Positions 52,169-61,755 of a stretch of DNA of 64,000 bases are shown here, in pieces (within the stretch, counting starts at the first letter, position 1; every line of letters starts with the position of its first letter). A model generated the notes under the pieces. It did no database searches, had not been told where the DNA came from, and was given only the letters and a program-made list of their open reading frames with translations. Source of the DNA: Candidatus Bathyarchaeota archaeon A05DMB-2 (GTDB lineage: Archaea > Thermoproteota > Bathyarchaeia > Bathyarchaeales > Bathycorpusculaceae); assembly GCA_018475625.1 (NCBI GenBank), contig JAAKEZ010000002.1:124001-188000 (forward strand). Reading direction: 5' to 3'. The translations under genes were made by a program, and so were the position numbers.

Positions 52169-52886
52169 TTTCCATCTGCCCCAGTTTGTCCAAGACTTTC
52201 TCCACTTCGCTCCTGATTTCGTCTATTCGCTTTTCGGCTTCGGTCTTCTGGCTTGACTTTTCCGAAGGCTCTTTCTTTTTCCGCTTCTGTTTTGGCTTGC
52301 CCTCTTCCTCTTCTTCCTCCTCAACTTCCTCAGTCTCCTCCGGTTCAGGAGCTTGCGCAGGCATTTTGATGGGTATCTCTTTTAAGGGTTTGATGTCGAT
52401 TTTTGAGCGAAGTTCTTCTACTTTCAAGTTTAACTCGCCGAAGCGTTCGCTGAAAAGCTTCATGAGGTCTTCCTGCATGCTCTCAAGCTCATGTAAAGCC
52501 ACTATTGTTTCATCTTTAGCCATGGACTCTTTGATAACCATCATGCGAGTCTTATACGAAGCTGCAAGCCTTTCACGTTCTTGCTCGCTGATTTTCCCTT
52601 CCGCATGAGCCTCATATAATCGGCGGATAGCGTCGCTTAAAATTTCCCGCTCCAACTCCAAAATCCGCAGCTCATCCTTAGCCTGAACAGCGTCAGTTGC
52701 CTGCACACTCTTAGAAATTTTAAAAGGCAAACCTGCAAACGCTGGCTCCACCGCCGTCTGCTGCGGCTTTTTTCCTGGTTTGCTCCCGCGTCTGCGCATG
52801 GCGTAGATGATGATGACGCAGGCGATAATCACCGCTACCACTATTGCTATGAGAGTTGTAGGGTCATCGAGAGCCATGCTATCCAC
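52158..52886 (-). CDS. Membrane-anchored coiled-coil protein
   Basis: A 242 aa protein with one N-terminal transmembrane helix (TLIAIVVAVIIACVIIIYAM, about 11-30), a basic stop-transfer (RRRGSKPGKK), a long helical coiled coil (about 70-165), then an acidic run (EETEEVEEEEEEEGK), a Lys-rich run (KQKRKKKEPSEKSS) and a final amphipathic helix. No enzymatic motif. The cytoplasmic domain may act as a scaffold. It overlaps rpiA. A TATA plus G-rich element (AAATAAGGGAGGAGG, minus) lies about 110 nt upstream. Confidence 0.75.
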   Translation of the reverse strand: MDSMALDDPTTLIAIVVAVIIACVIIIYAMRRRGSKPGKKPQQTAVEPAFAGLPFKISKSVQATDAVQAKDELRILELEREILSDAIRRLYEAHAEGKISEQERERLAASYKTRMMVIKESMAKDETIVALHELESMQEDLMKLFSERFGELNLKVEELRSKIDIKPLKEIPIKMPAQAPEPEETEEVEEEEEEEGKPKQKRKKKEPSEKSSQKTEAEKRIDEIRSEVEKVLDKLGQMEIET

Positions 52887-52985
52887 TGTACTTCATTGCT
52901 TTTGGTGTATATATAAATTAATATAACCGATTCTAACCGCGCTGCGCATGTTTTCTGGCGGAAATACTGTCGTGCGAAAGATGTA

Positions 52986-53004
52986 CCTCCTCCCTTATTT
53001 AAAG
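52986..53004 (-). promoter_or_regulatory. TATA plus G-rich promoter-like element
   Basis: Minus strand CTTTAAATAAGGGAGGAGG, upstream of the coiled-coil/rpiA genes. It matches the elements at 28584 and 34643, but the CCTCAGAGC box is absent here. Confidence 0.45.
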
Positions 53005-53103
53005 AAATAAACAGCGACATCCAGTTGGCGCGGTTTGGGGAAATCTTTAACATGCTCAGACTTCCAATCTATTAATATAGGTTCACGCGTCAAGGGAACA
53101 CTG

Positions 53104-54525
53104 ATGAGTCTACTGAGCCACGACAGCTTCTGGAACGCCATAATCAGCATGCCTACCACAAAAAAAATGTTAGACCTATCCCTGAAAAAATGCAGCGCCT
53201 GCGGCAGAACCGTACTTGAAGTGGCACTGGACGATTACGTGGGCAAAACGGACAAGAAATGCCAGAAATGCGGCGGCTTCTACTCACAAGTGATACGGTT
53301 CTGGATTGAATTCCTCCGCAAAAGCCTGTCCCTGAAGAGGGATAAAGTAGAGAAACTCTTAGGTGACCCATACGCGAGAAGAGCAATCACCAACATAGCA
53401 CGCTCCTTCAGATACTACGGCATAAAAAAGCCGCTTTCCCTTTACGCACCGTTTCTGGTAGTGTGGGATTTCACGCACCAATGCAACCTAAACTGCAAAC
53501 ACTGCTACTCAAACTCAGGCGCAGTTTCGCAGGCAGAACTCAGCACTGCTGAAGCGCTGGATGTAGTCGACCAGTTGGCGGATTTCGGCGTAACCGCCCT
53601 CGCCTTCTCAGGCGGCGAACCCCTCTCCCGAAAAGACTTCTTCGAAGTCGCAAGCCACGCCGTCGAACGTGGACTGTACGTTTCGGTCGCCACAAATGGA
53701 ACCCTACTCACCAAGGAGAACGTGAAGAAGTTGAAGCAGGCACGAATAAACTACGTGGAAGTCAGCATCGACGGCGCCACCGCACAGACTCATGACGCTT
53801 TCAGAGGAGTCCCCGGCGCGTTCGACAAGGCAGTGGCTGGGCTTAAAAACTGCGTGGAAGCAGACTTGTGCGCCTGCATCGCCACCACGGCAACCAAGAG
53901 CAACTTGGCGGAGATGCCTGGAATCCTGGATTTAGCGGAGGAAATCGGCGCGGAAAGGTTCACCTACTTTAACTTCATCCCGACTGGGCGCGGAAAAGAG
54001 CATTTCGACCAGGACCTGACGGCTGAGGAACGGGAGAAGCTCATGCTGTACCTGCTGAATAGGATGTCGAAGGGGTGCAAAACCACGATCCTAACGACGG
54101 CACCGCAGCTGGCAAGAGTCGCGCTACAATGTCAAGGATCAAAAGGAACAGGAGAAATAACCATGTCTATGGCGCACATGCAGACCGCCCGCGTAAGCAA
54201 GAAAGCCGTGCCGCTGGCTGACTTCATCGGCGGATGCGGCGCCGGACGCTTGTACTGCTCAATCAGTCCGCAGGGCGATGTGCACCCGTGCGTTTTTTTC
54301 CCCGTAAACGTGGGCAACCTTAAAACCGAGAGGTTCGGGGACATCTGGCTGAACAGCAGAATCTTTAACGCCTTGAGAGACAGGAGCAACCTGCGAGGAG
54401 CGTGCGGCACATGCAAGTACAAGTACATCTGCGGCGGATGCCGAGCCCGAGCGAGCGCTTATCATGATGATTTCTTGTCTTCCGACCCGGGTTGCGTGTT
54501 AGCGAAGGGATTGAACAGTGCCTAG
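53104..54525 (+). CDS. Radical SAM protein with SPASM-type C-terminus
   Basis: A 473 aa enzyme starting at the ATG at 53104 (GGGA 6 nt upstream, TATA-like CTATTAATA near 53069). An N-terminal zinc-ribbon-like segment (CSACG, then CQKCGGFY) precedes the radical SAM core with CNLNCKHC (about 127-134) and FSGGEPLSRKDF. The C-terminal SPASM Cys set includes GGCGAGRLYCSISPQG, HPCVFF, and CGTCKYKYICGGCRARA, which bind auxiliary Fe-S clusters. Such enzymes modify peptides or cofactors, including haem d1-type and peptide maturases. The DUF362 gene overlaps its end. Confidence 0.9.
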   Translation: MSLLSHDSFWNAIISMPTTKKMLDLSLKKCSACGRTVLEVALDDYVGKTDKKCQKCGGFYSQVIRFWIEFLRKSLSLKRDKVEKLLGDPYARRAITNIARSFRYYGIKKPLSLYAPFLVVWDFTHQCNLNCKHCYSNSGAVSQAELSTAEALDVVDQLADFGVTALAFSGGEPLSRKDFFEVASHAVERGLYVSVATNGTLLTKENVKKLKQARINYVEVSIDGATAQTHDAFRGVPGAFDKAVAGLKNCVEADLCACIATTATKSNLAEMPGILDLAEEIGAERFTYFNFIPTGRGKEHFDQDLTAEEREKLMLYLLNRMSKGCKTTILTTAPQLARVALQCQGSKGTGEITMSMAHMQTARVSKKAVPLADFIGGCGAGRLYCSISPQGDVHPCVFFPVNVGNLKTERFGDIWLNSRIFNALRDRSNLRGACGTCKYKYICGGCRARASAYHDDFLSSDPGCVLAKGLNSA

Positions 54526-55480
54526 TATGCAGCCGAAAACCGTCAAAATCACCCGAGTCCATGAAGATGTAGGTGAGGTTCTGAAGGAAGCAGTTAGAGA
54601 CGCGGGGTTGCGTGGGAAACGGATGGTTTTCGTGAAACCCAACCTGAGCCATCCTGAATACGTGCCCGGCGTGGTGACAAGTCCTGCACTGATGCGGGAA
54701 CTGGTCGGCTTCCTCCGCGACGGCGCCGAGGAAGTGGTGGTTGGCGAGTCCAACGGCTTCAACTATCCATGCTGGTCAGCGTTCGAGAAAACAGGATTAG
54801 AAAAAGCCGTGAAGCAAGCAGGCGGCACAGTGATTAACCTGTCAGAGGACAAAGTTGTGAAAGTAAAATTATCGGGCAATGGTACTTTGGAGAACCTGTT
54901 TCTGCCCAAAACCGTGTTGGACGCGGATGCGGTGGTGGATGCGGCGCTTATGAAAACCCACGAGTTCGCCGTGTACAGCGGCGCCATAAAAAACCTCTTT
55001 GGCTGCGTGTCCAGCAACAGGCGCATCTACCTGCATCCGTACCTGCCAGAGGTTTTCTACTGGTTATACGCAATCTTTAAGCCTCATCTAACAGTTATGG
55101 ATGCAAGAACAGGAATCGAAGGCAACGGTCCCACCAAAGGCAAACCCGTCAAAATGGATTTAATGCTAACAGGCAACGATGCATTAGCTCTCGACATTAT
55201 CGCCACACGAATCATGGGGTTAAACTGGAGACAGACTTATCTCAGCTACATCGCTACCAAAACAGGTTTACGCGAGGAAGCCATCAAGGTGGAGGGCTTG
55301 CAGGTTAATGAGGTAAAGCGGCGGTTCGAGCTTCCGAGAATCGATTTACCCGTGAAGGCGCAGATGGAGATTTACAAGCACGAATTCTTGACCAAACTGC
55401 TTTTCTGCTCGCTGGATGTGGTTAAGCTCTTTCAGAAAATAACCGTGGCGTACAGGGGAGAGCCGATAGAAGTCGGTTAA
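54518..55480 (+). CDS. DUF362-domain protein
   Basis: A 320 aa protein overlapping the radical SAM gene by 8 nt. Typical DUF362 features: RMVFVKPNLSHPEYVPGVVT, EEVVVGESNGFNYPCWSAFE, and AALMKTHEFAVYSGAIKNLFGCV. No ferredoxin-type Cys cluster is attached, unlike the longer members. The family's biochemical role is not established. Coupling to the SPASM protein suggests a shared pathway, and its end converges with a GT4 gene (4 nt overlap). Confidence 0.85.
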   Translation: MPSMQPKTVKITRVHEDVGEVLKEAVRDAGLRGKRMVFVKPNLSHPEYVPGVVTSPALMRELVGFLRDGAEEVVVGESNGFNYPCWSAFEKTGLEKAVKQAGGTVINLSEDKVVKVKLSGNGTLENLFLPKTVLDADAVVDAALMKTHEFAVYSGAIKNLFGCVSSNRRIYLHPYLPEVFYWLYAIFKPHLTVMDARTGIEGNGPTKGKPVKMDLMLTGNDALALDIIATRIMGLNWRQTYLSYIATKTGLREEAIKVEGLQVNEVKRRFELPRIDLPVKAQMEIYKHEFLTKLLFCSLDVVKLFQKITVAYRGEPIEVG

Positions 55481-56670
55481 CCCAGCGCTTCATCATAGAC
55501 CCTGAGCACCTTTTTGACTATGAGACGCCAGTCAAACCGTTCCTCGATGACCTTCCTCGCCAGAAACGCCATCTCCGACGCGGCACTGGGATGTTCCAGA
55601 AAATACAGAATCCTATCCGACAGCTCCCGCGCATTGAAAGGCTGCACCAGAAAACCGTTTCTGCCATCCTCAATCATCTCAGGGATGCCGCCGACGCGTG
55701 TGGTCACCACGGGCAGTCCAGTTGACAGTGCTTCCAGCACAGCGAAGGGAAGGTTCTCGTAGAACGTGGAGAACGCGAAAACGTCAGCCGCTTGATAAAG
55801 CCGAGGCAACTTCCTGTCGGGATAGTACCCCGTGAAGACTATTTTGTCGTTTACGCCGAGTTTCTGGGCGTGCGCCACCAGCTTCTTCATTTCGTCGCTC
55901 TGTCCTTTGCCGCTGATTATGAACCTGGCACGCGGGAACCTGCGAACCACTGCAGGCATACTCTCTATGAGCGTGAATAAGCCTTTTCTGGCGTACAACC
56001 TGCCGACGGAGAGTATCGCAATGCCATCGGGATTAAATCCGAGCCCCTGTTTGGCTTTGCGTTTGTCGCTCGCGGGCTGGAACTTGTTGGTGTCAACGCC
56101 GTTGTGGATAACGCGAATCTTGTCCTCTCTCACCTTATAGTACTGAAGTAACTCGCGCCTAGTGAAGTCGCTCACAGCGATAATTTTGTTGGAACGCTTT
56201 AGCATGCTTTCCTCGAAGATGCGCAGGAACCAGTTGAAGCTCACCATGAATTTCTCGTTCGAGTTAAGCCTACTGTACGGCTCTCCTCGAATCGCCTCCG
56301 CTTCGCCCTTCCAAGTGGAGTGAACCGTGGAAATCAACGTTTTTCCGAAGTTTGAGGGAACGGCGAAGCTGGGAACCAGAGGAAGGTTGGCATGCACGAT
56401 GTCCACGTGTACGCCGTCGCGGACGCTGTTCAGCTTTCTGAAAGAAGACCCGGCAAACAGGAACGATTTCACAATCGGAGTTTTAGATGTTCTGAGGAAT
56501 AAGACGGAAAGCTTCTCGTTAACTTGGACATCGCCGGCTTGACTGTAACCCGTCACTACGCAGATGGAGTACCCATGTTTCATGAGCTCGTTGGATAGAT
56601 AGTAAACGTAGGCTCCCGTGCCTCCAGACAACGGCACATACTCCGGAGAGATAAAGCACACCTTCGGCAT
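55477..56670 (-). CDS. GT4-family glycosyltransferase
   Basis: A 397 aa retaining, GT-B fold enzyme. It shows the N-terminal FISPEYVPLSGGTGAYVYYL, the acceptor-side VIHNGVDTNKFQPAS, the donor-binding LSVGRLYARKGLFTLIE, and the C-terminal catalytic STFYENLPFAVLEALSTGLPVVTTRVGGIPE (EX7E). The donor sugar nucleotide is unknown. It is followed closely by two GT2 genes on the same strand, so a lipid- or protein-linked glycan assembly locus is likely. Confidence 0.92.
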   Translation of the reverse strand: MPKVCFISPEYVPLSGGTGAYVYYLSNELMKHGYSICVVTGYSQAGDVQVNEKLSVLFLRTSKTPIVKSFLFAGSSFRKLNSVRDGVHVDIVHANLPLVPSFAVPSNFGKTLISTVHSTWKGEAEAIRGEPYSRLNSNEKFMVSFNWFLRIFEESMLKRSNKIIAVSDFTRRELLQYYKVREDKIRVIHNGVDTNKFQPASDKRKAKQGLGFNPDGIAILSVGRLYARKGLFTLIESMPAVVRRFPRARFIISGKGQSDEMKKLVAHAQKLGVNDKIVFTGYYPDRKLPRLYQAADVFAFSTFYENLPFAVLEALSTGLPVVTTRVGGIPEMIEDGRNGFLVQPFNARELSDRILYFLEHPSAASEMAFLARKVIEERFDWRLIVKKVLRVYDEALG

Positions 56671-56676
56671 CTTTTG

Positions 56677-57669
56677 CTACCGCCTGTCCCCTGCTATGTA
56701 TCTGAACGAGGTAATAACTGCCCCAGCAAACCACGCGAAAGACCTAACAAAATACAGCACCAAAAGCCGCATGGCGGTTTTATCCTTGAACTTGACCGCA
56801 GCCCTGACCGCGGAGAATAAGTAGTAAACAAACATAATCAACAGGAGCGCGCCGGCAACGTACCACAAAAACCGCAGCAACGCAAAAATGCCCAAGATAG
56901 CGAAGACCACGACTGCAAGAATCAGGATGGGCTGAACGTTCATGGCGAAATCGGTTATCTCGTCACCCTTAGCTAAATTCGCGTGTTTAAAGTAGAGTTT
57001 GAGGGTGTTTTTCCCGTACTGAAGCTGCTGCTTAAAATACGCACGCACCGTAGACCTGTTGAAGTGGTAGCACTTGACGCTCGGCTCATAAGCTATCTTG
57101 TAGCCCATAGCCGATATTCGGAAACCCAAATCCGTGTCGTACTGCGAGGGCAGTTTCTCGTCGAACCCGCCAGCCGCTTCGATAACGCTTTTCTTCAACA
57201 GGAGGTTCATGGTGGCAACACGCCCAACATATTTTCCTATGCGCGCATAGCGGTTCTTGAGGTCGTACCCGATGCACCGCGCCCAAGCATTCTCCACGTT
57301 CCAAGTTTCGATGCTGCCGCTGGCGCCTGCCACATGCGGGTCTGACAAATGACCGACCAGTTTGCTCAGCCATTCTTTCTCCACCTTCGCGTCGGCGTCT
57401 ATGAAACCCACTACTTCGTTGGTTATGGTTTTCATGGCGTAGTTGTACGCTGCCGGAGCGTTAAGAGGTGCAGATACAACTTTGGCGGGGTATTTCTCAG
57501 CTATTTTCACGGTAGCGTCTCTGGAGCCGCCGTCCATAACAATGACCTCCAGCAAGTCTTGAGGGTAGTCTATCTCGAAAATCGACTTAAGACATTCGCC
57601 GATGGTCTGTTCACTGTTAAGCGCCGCCACGATTATGGAAACTTTGGGCAGAGGCACATCAGCCGCCAT
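56677..57669 (-). CDS. GT2-family glycosyltransferase with C-terminal membrane helices
   Basis: A 330 aa inverting GT-A enzyme. It shows VSIIVAALNSEQTIGECLKS, the VIVMDGGSRDATVKIAEK motif, VGFIDADAKVEKEWL (DxD metal site), and SQYDTDLGFRISAMG in place of the usual ED acceptor motif. Two hydrophobic helices follow (ILILAVVVFAILGIFALLRF and AGALLLIMFVYYLFSA), anchoring it at the membrane. It sits between the GT4 and the polyprenol-phosphate GT2 genes. Confidence 0.9.
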   Translation of the reverse strand: MAADVPLPKVSIIVAALNSEQTIGECLKSIFEIDYPQDLLEVIVMDGGSRDATVKIAEKYPAKVVSAPLNAPAAYNYAMKTITNEVVGFIDADAKVEKEWLSKLVGHLSDPHVAGASGSIETWNVENAWARCIGYDLKNRYARIGKYVGRVATMNLLLKKSVIEAAGGFDEKLPSQYDTDLGFRISAMGYKIAYEPSVKCYHFNRSTVRAYFKQQLQYGKNTLKLYFKHANLAKGDEITDFAMNVQPILILAVVVFAILGIFALLRFLWYVAGALLLIMFVYYLFSAVRAAVKFKDKTAMRLLVLYFVRSFAWFAGAVITSFRYIAGDRR

Positions 57670-57672
57670 TCC

Positions 57673-58374
57673 TCACAGACCTCCCAGATACGCTGTAACT
57701 ATCGACAAGAGAATCTTGACGCCGTCAACCAAAGGGTCCACACTTGACCTACCATAAGTCCGCTGCTCAAACGTTATCGGCACCTCCACGACTCTGAAGC
57801 CTTGCCGTGCGGTCTTTACGAGCATCTCCGATTCTATCTCGTACTCCCCCGATTTTAAACGCATACGCGTTAAAACCTCGGATTTCATCGCGCGATAGCC
57901 TGACTGAGAATCGGAAACCGCGGTTTTTGTGAAAATTCTTATCAGGAAATTGAAGAGGCGCACTCCGAACGCGTTAAGTTTCCGGGCTGTGGCTGGATTT
58001 TGATTTAAGTACCGGGAGCCGATGACGAGGTCAGCTTGGTTTTGCAGCACTGGAGCCAGCAACAGCGGAAGCTCCTCGGGACGGTGCGACCCGTCGGAGT
58101 CTATGGTCACGGCTATTTCGCCCTTGGCCTTCGCCAAACCAGCCCTTAACGCGTAGCCTTTTCCCATGTGCTCCTTCAACTGGTAAACCTTGGCGCCTTT
58201 TCTTTTAGCCATTTCCAGCGACCGGTCTCTCGAAAAGTCATCAATCACTATCACCTCGTACCTGAAGCCAAGTTTTTCCATGACCGCTTTTACCCGCTGG
58301 ATAATGTAGCCTACTGTCTGTTCCTCATTAAACACGGGAATTATAACGGAAAGCAGCATTTCACGGTTGACCAT
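57673..58374 (-). CDS. GT2-family polyprenyl-phosphate glycosyltransferase (DPM1-like)
   Basis: A 233 aa soluble GT2. It shows LSVIIPVFNEEQTVGYIIQR, VIVIDDFSRDRSLEMAKRKG, VTIDSDGSHRPEELPLLL (DxD), and VIGSRYLNQNPATARKLNAFG, all typical of dolichol-phosphate mannose/glucose synthases. Three nt from the next GT2 gene, so cotranscribed. The product likely feeds a lipid-linked donor to membrane enzymes such as GT39. Confidence 0.92.
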   Translation of the reverse strand: MVNREMLLSVIIPVFNEEQTVGYIIQRVKAVMEKLGFRYEVIVIDDFSRDRSLEMAKRKGAKVYQLKEHMGKGYALRAGLAKAKGEIAVTIDSDGSHRPEELPLLLAPVLQNQADLVIGSRYLNQNPATARKLNAFGVRLFNFLIRIFTKTAVSDSQSGYRAMKSEVLTRMRLKSGEYEIESEMLVKTARQGFRVVEVPITFEQRTYGRSSVDPLVDGVKILLSIVTAYLGGL

Positions 58375-58390
58375 TTTATTAAGATGCTGA

Positions 58391-59017
58391 ATGAAAGAAT
58401 TTATAAAGTTTGGCTGTAAACTCTATCAGGCGCTTAACAGAACAAGACTGATGCAGAGAATGGAAACGAAAATGCAGGGCAGAACCGAAAAAGAACGACC
58501 AGTTTGGTTTTCCATGTGGTTTTTGGCGTCAATCGCCACTTTCGGCGTCGCGTTTTTCCCCATGTTTTACCGTCTTATCGAGAACAGGAACAGGCATTTT
58601 CGCCACGAGACACTATTGGAAAAGCAGATTATAGCTTTCCTGAAAAAGCAAGGCAAAGAGCAACCTGCGACAGTGGATGACTTCCGTGAAATGAACGCGA
58701 AAGCATGGGCTACTGCCGTCATCCTCATAGTCCCAGCGTTTGCGATAACTTACATCCTCTCCAGAGACCTGCTTGTTCACGAGAGACGTCAAGACATGTT
58801 TCTCGCCGCTGTTTTCCCAGAGAGAATGTTCATGCCGCAGACGATACCAATAAAAAAATATGTCTTGATAACCATAGTTACTCTGGGCGTTGGAATAGTT
58901 TACTGGCTCTACAAGGTCATCAATCAGTATAACGCCCACTTTAAAGCACAGCAGGAGATAGAAAAAGAGATAATCAAGCTGATGGAGGACACGAAAGTTG
59001 GCGAGAAACGCATGTAA
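58391..59017 (+). CDS. Internally duplicated membrane protein
   Basis: A 208 aa protein with about four hydrophobic helices. Two repeats can be aligned: FGVAFFPMFYRLIENRNRHF followed by LLEKQIIAFLK, and LGVGIVYWLYKVINQYNAHF followed by EIEKEIIKLMED. They suggest a duplicated membrane-hairpin plus helix domain, loosely like DUF4234. It is divergent from the GT2 gene, and its end overlaps the CobD-like gene by 20 nt. The start may be one of the ATGs at 58451-58472. Confidence 0.6.
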   Translation: MKEFIKFGCKLYQALNRTRLMQRMETKMQGRTEKERPVWFSMWFLASIATFGVAFFPMFYRLIENRNRHFRHETLLEKQIIAFLKKQGKEQPATVDDFREMNAKAWATAVILIVPAFAITYILSRDLLVHERRQDMFLAAVFPERMFMPQTIPIKKYVLITIVTLGVGIVYWLYKVINQYNAHFKAQQEIEKEIIKLMEDTKVGEKRM

Positions 59018-60116
59018 AAAACGCAGGTTCGTTAGCCACGGCGGAGACGTCTGGGGTTTCAGCAGAAAATACAACATTCCCGTCGAGGAAGTGCTTGACT
59101 TCAGCGGACCCATAAATTTCCTCGGACCTTCACCTAAGGCACTGGACGCTGTGAAACAAAACGCCAAGCTGATCAGGTTCTATCCTGACCCTAACCCTGT
59201 AGAGCTACGGACAGAAATTGCCAAGTATGTAGGGCAGGGCGTTGACGCCGACAACATCATTCTGGGAAACGGCTCGATAGAACTCATCTACATGATAACG
59301 GAAGTGTTCCACCCCGGCTTCAAAGCAGTCATTCCCGTGCCGTCGTTCACGGAGTACGAGAAAGCCGCGTTAAGAGTCGGTGGCAAGCCAGTCTTCGTGC
59401 AGCTGCCAGAAAACTTCGCTTTAGAAACGGAAAGCGTTAAGAAGGCAATCACGGATGACACACGGATAGTGTGCATATGCAACCCGCACAGCCCTTCAGG
59501 AACACGCTACAGCAGAGAAACAGTCTTAGACCTCCTAGAATTCTGCCACAGAAAAGACATCATCCTCAGCGTTGACGAGAACTACATTGAGTTCACAGAA
59601 AAAGCCCAAGACACCACCATGGCGGGCCACGTGAAAAAATACGAGAATCTCTTCGTGATAAGGTCAGTTACAAAGTTCTACGGCATGCCCGGCATACGCT
59701 TCGGTTACGGCATAGCGGCCGAAACCCTAATCGACGCGCTGCAGACAGTGAGGCAACCGTGGAGCATCAACAGCCTAGCAGGCTTCGCCACACTGGCGGC
59801 GTTCAAAGACACCGAATTCATCAAAAACACTAAACGCACCATCGCAAAGGAAAGAGAGCAGTTTGCCAAAATGCTCAGCGAAACAGGCGACTTGCACGTA
59901 TTTCCGTCTGAAACGAATTTTCTGCTGGTGAAAATCCTGAACGGGAAAATCACTTCAACCGCCTTGCGGGAAGAGATGTCTAAAGAAGGAATCTTGATAC
60001 GGGATTGCAGCACTTTTGTGGGGCTGGACGACAGCTACTTCCGCGTGACAGTCAGGTCAGCCGCAGACAACTTAAAGTTCATAGAAATTTTGAGAAAAGT
60101 CCTCAAGAAAATCTAA
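58998..60116 (+). CDS. PLP aminotransferase, CobD/HisC-like (threonine-phosphate decarboxylase type)
   Basis: A 372 aa fold-type I PLP enzyme starting at a TTG. The N-terminal SHGGDVWGFSRKY with LDFSGPINFLGPSP is characteristic of CobD, which decarboxylates threonine phosphate for cobalamin synthesis. The cofactor site includes CNPHSPSGTRYS, SVDENYIEF and the PLP lysine in RSVTKFYGMPGIRFGYG. HisC or another decarboxylase function is possible. Two B12-binding radical SAM genes lie nearby, which makes a cobamide link attractive but unproven. Confidence 0.8.
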   Translation: MARNACKKRRFVSHGGDVWGFSRKYNIPVEEVLDFSGPINFLGPSPKALDAVKQNAKLIRFYPDPNPVELRTEIAKYVGQGVDADNIILGNGSIELIYMITEVFHPGFKAVIPVPSFTEYEKAALRVGGKPVFVQLPENFALETESVKKAITDDTRIVCICNPHSPSGTRYSRETVLDLLEFCHRKDIILSVDENYIEFTEKAQDTTMAGHVKKYENLFVIRSVTKFYGMPGIRFGYGIAAETLIDALQTVRQPWSINSLAGFATLAAFKDTEFIKNTKRTIAKEREQFAKMLSETGDLHVFPSETNFLLVKILNGKITSTALREEMSKEGILIRDCSTFVGLDDSYFRVTVRSAADNLKFIEILRKVLKKI

Positions 60117-60126
60117 CTAGAAAGAA

Positions 60127-61488
60127 TTAGCCAGAAAAGTAGGCTGGGCTCTTTTTTAAGACTGCGAAAAAACCTTCACGCCTAATTTTTCTAAGAATCC
60201 GCTTCGGCGACCTGTTGAAGTTCCTGTGGAAACGCCTCTGGATAGCGAGCAACGAGTCATAGTCGAAGTCTTCGGTTTTGACGTAGGCGACAAAATCCTC
60301 AAGCCGACTGTAGAGATTCTTCTGTATCACTTCTTGGTACAAGCTGCTGCCTGGAACCGCCACGAATATGTTGAACCTGCACCAGTCAGGGTCAAGTTTC
60401 CGCGCGAACCTAAACGTAGTTTCCATGTCTGCGGCTGTCTCACCAGGGATTCCCATCATGAATGAGCAGGCGGTTTGGATTCCTTCTGCCCTAGCAATCT
60501 TGAACGCGTGCTCGGTCTGCTCAAGGGTGACGCCTTTGTTTAGCTTTTCAAGGATGCGAGGTGATCCTGATTCTCCTCCGAACCATATTGTTTTGCATCC
60601 CGCGGCTTTCATTTCTCTGAGCATTTCTCTCGAGACCAAGTCGACACGAGTGTCACAAACCCATTCAATGTCCAGCTTACTCTCCTTCATCAACTTGCAT
60701 AATTCGAGGGTTAGGTTTTTTCGAACCGTAAAATTGTCATTGATGAAATAGATTCCTCGTGTGCCAAAATTCGCTTTCAAATGCTCGATTTCCCGCACCA
60801 CTCGGCTCGGGCTGAAGGAGCGGCACGTTTTTCCCCACAACTGGCTGATTTCGCAGAAGGCGCAGTTGAAGGGACAGCCTCGCATTATGCTCATATTATC
60901 CACAGGCTGGACATCCAGATACTCAATTTTTCTCTCGTAGAGGTGCATAGGCAGCAGGTGCCGCGCTGGAAAAGGAATCTCATCCAAGTTGTTGATGAAT
61001 TTGGGAGGCGTTTTCACCATTTTTCCTTCGCGTCGGAAAGCAACGCCGGCAATCGCCGCAGCACCTTGGTCGCCTTCGCCTTTGGAGAGACTGGTGGCAA
61101 GCTCAACCATGGCGCGTTCTCCCTCGCCCATCACAACGTAGTCTATCTCGGGATGCTGCAGCATGCTTTCCGGCTCGTAAGAGGGGTGCCAGCCGCCGAC
61201 AATCACCTTGCAGGAGGGAAGCACCTCCTTGACAGCCTTAGCGGTTTCAACGCACTGCCTGTAGGTTGCTGAACCGCAAGTTACGCCAACGATTTCCGGG
61301 TTAAGCTGCTTAACTTTGAGTTTCACCTCGTCGATTGGCTTCTCGAGCAGGTAGTTATCGAAGATTTCCACTTGGAAACCTGCATTTTCGAGGGCACCTG
61401 CAATGTAGGCTAGTCCTAGCGGCAGAAAATGCCTGCCGTGAATCCATGGCCCATGACTGGGCGGAGCCGTCGTCATTAACAAAATCAC
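60127..61488 (-). CDS. B12-binding-domain radical SAM protein
   Basis: A 453 aa protein. The N-terminal cobalamin-binding domain (FLPLGLAYIAGALENAGFQVEI, then VIVGGWHPSYEPESMLQHPE) precedes the radical SAM domain, with RGCPFNCAFCEISQLWG (CxxxCxxC, about 203-213), then WFGGESGSPRILEKL and MMGIPGETAADMETTF. The C-terminal part is basic. Family members catalyse methylations or C-S/C-C bond changes; the substrate is unknown. It converges with the CobD-like gene. Confidence 0.9.
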   Translation of the reverse strand: MILLMTTAPPSHGPWIHGRHFLPLGLAYIAGALENAGFQVEIFDNYLLEKPIDEVKLKVKQLNPEIVGVTCGSATYRQCVETAKAVKEVLPSCKVIVGGWHPSYEPESMLQHPEIDYVVMGEGERAMVELATSLSKGEGDQGAAAIAGVAFRREGKMVKTPPKFINNLDEIPFPARHLLPMHLYERKIEYLDVQPVDNMSIMRGCPFNCAFCEISQLWGKTCRSFSPSRVVREIEHLKANFGTRGIYFINDNFTVRKNLTLELCKLMKESKLDIEWVCDTRVDLVSREMLREMKAAGCKTIWFGGESGSPRILEKLNKGVTLEQTEHAFKIARAEGIQTACSFMMGIPGETAADMETTFRFARKLDPDWCRFNIFVAVPGSSLYQEVIQKNLYSRLEDFVAYVKTEDFDYDSLLAIQRRFHRNFNRSPKRILRKIRREGFFAVLKKSPAYFSG

Positions 61489-61755
61489 TTGTTGCTATCC
61501 CCCTCAACATCTTGAACTGCACGTACGTACACTGCTGATGAATCCCTTAAATAATGATTTCTAAAATAAGAACCTTTAGCCAAAAAAAACCGAGTAGCTG
61601 CAGAGATTAGTGTACTTTGAATGACCACATACAAGCGTTATGTATTAGTCTGCTTTGCTGCACGTTGGAGCTTTGTCAGGGCGATATGCAAAATATATTA
61701 ATTATGCATTGTGTGCTGTGTTGGATAACTTAAATAGTAGTTCTGTGCAGAACGC

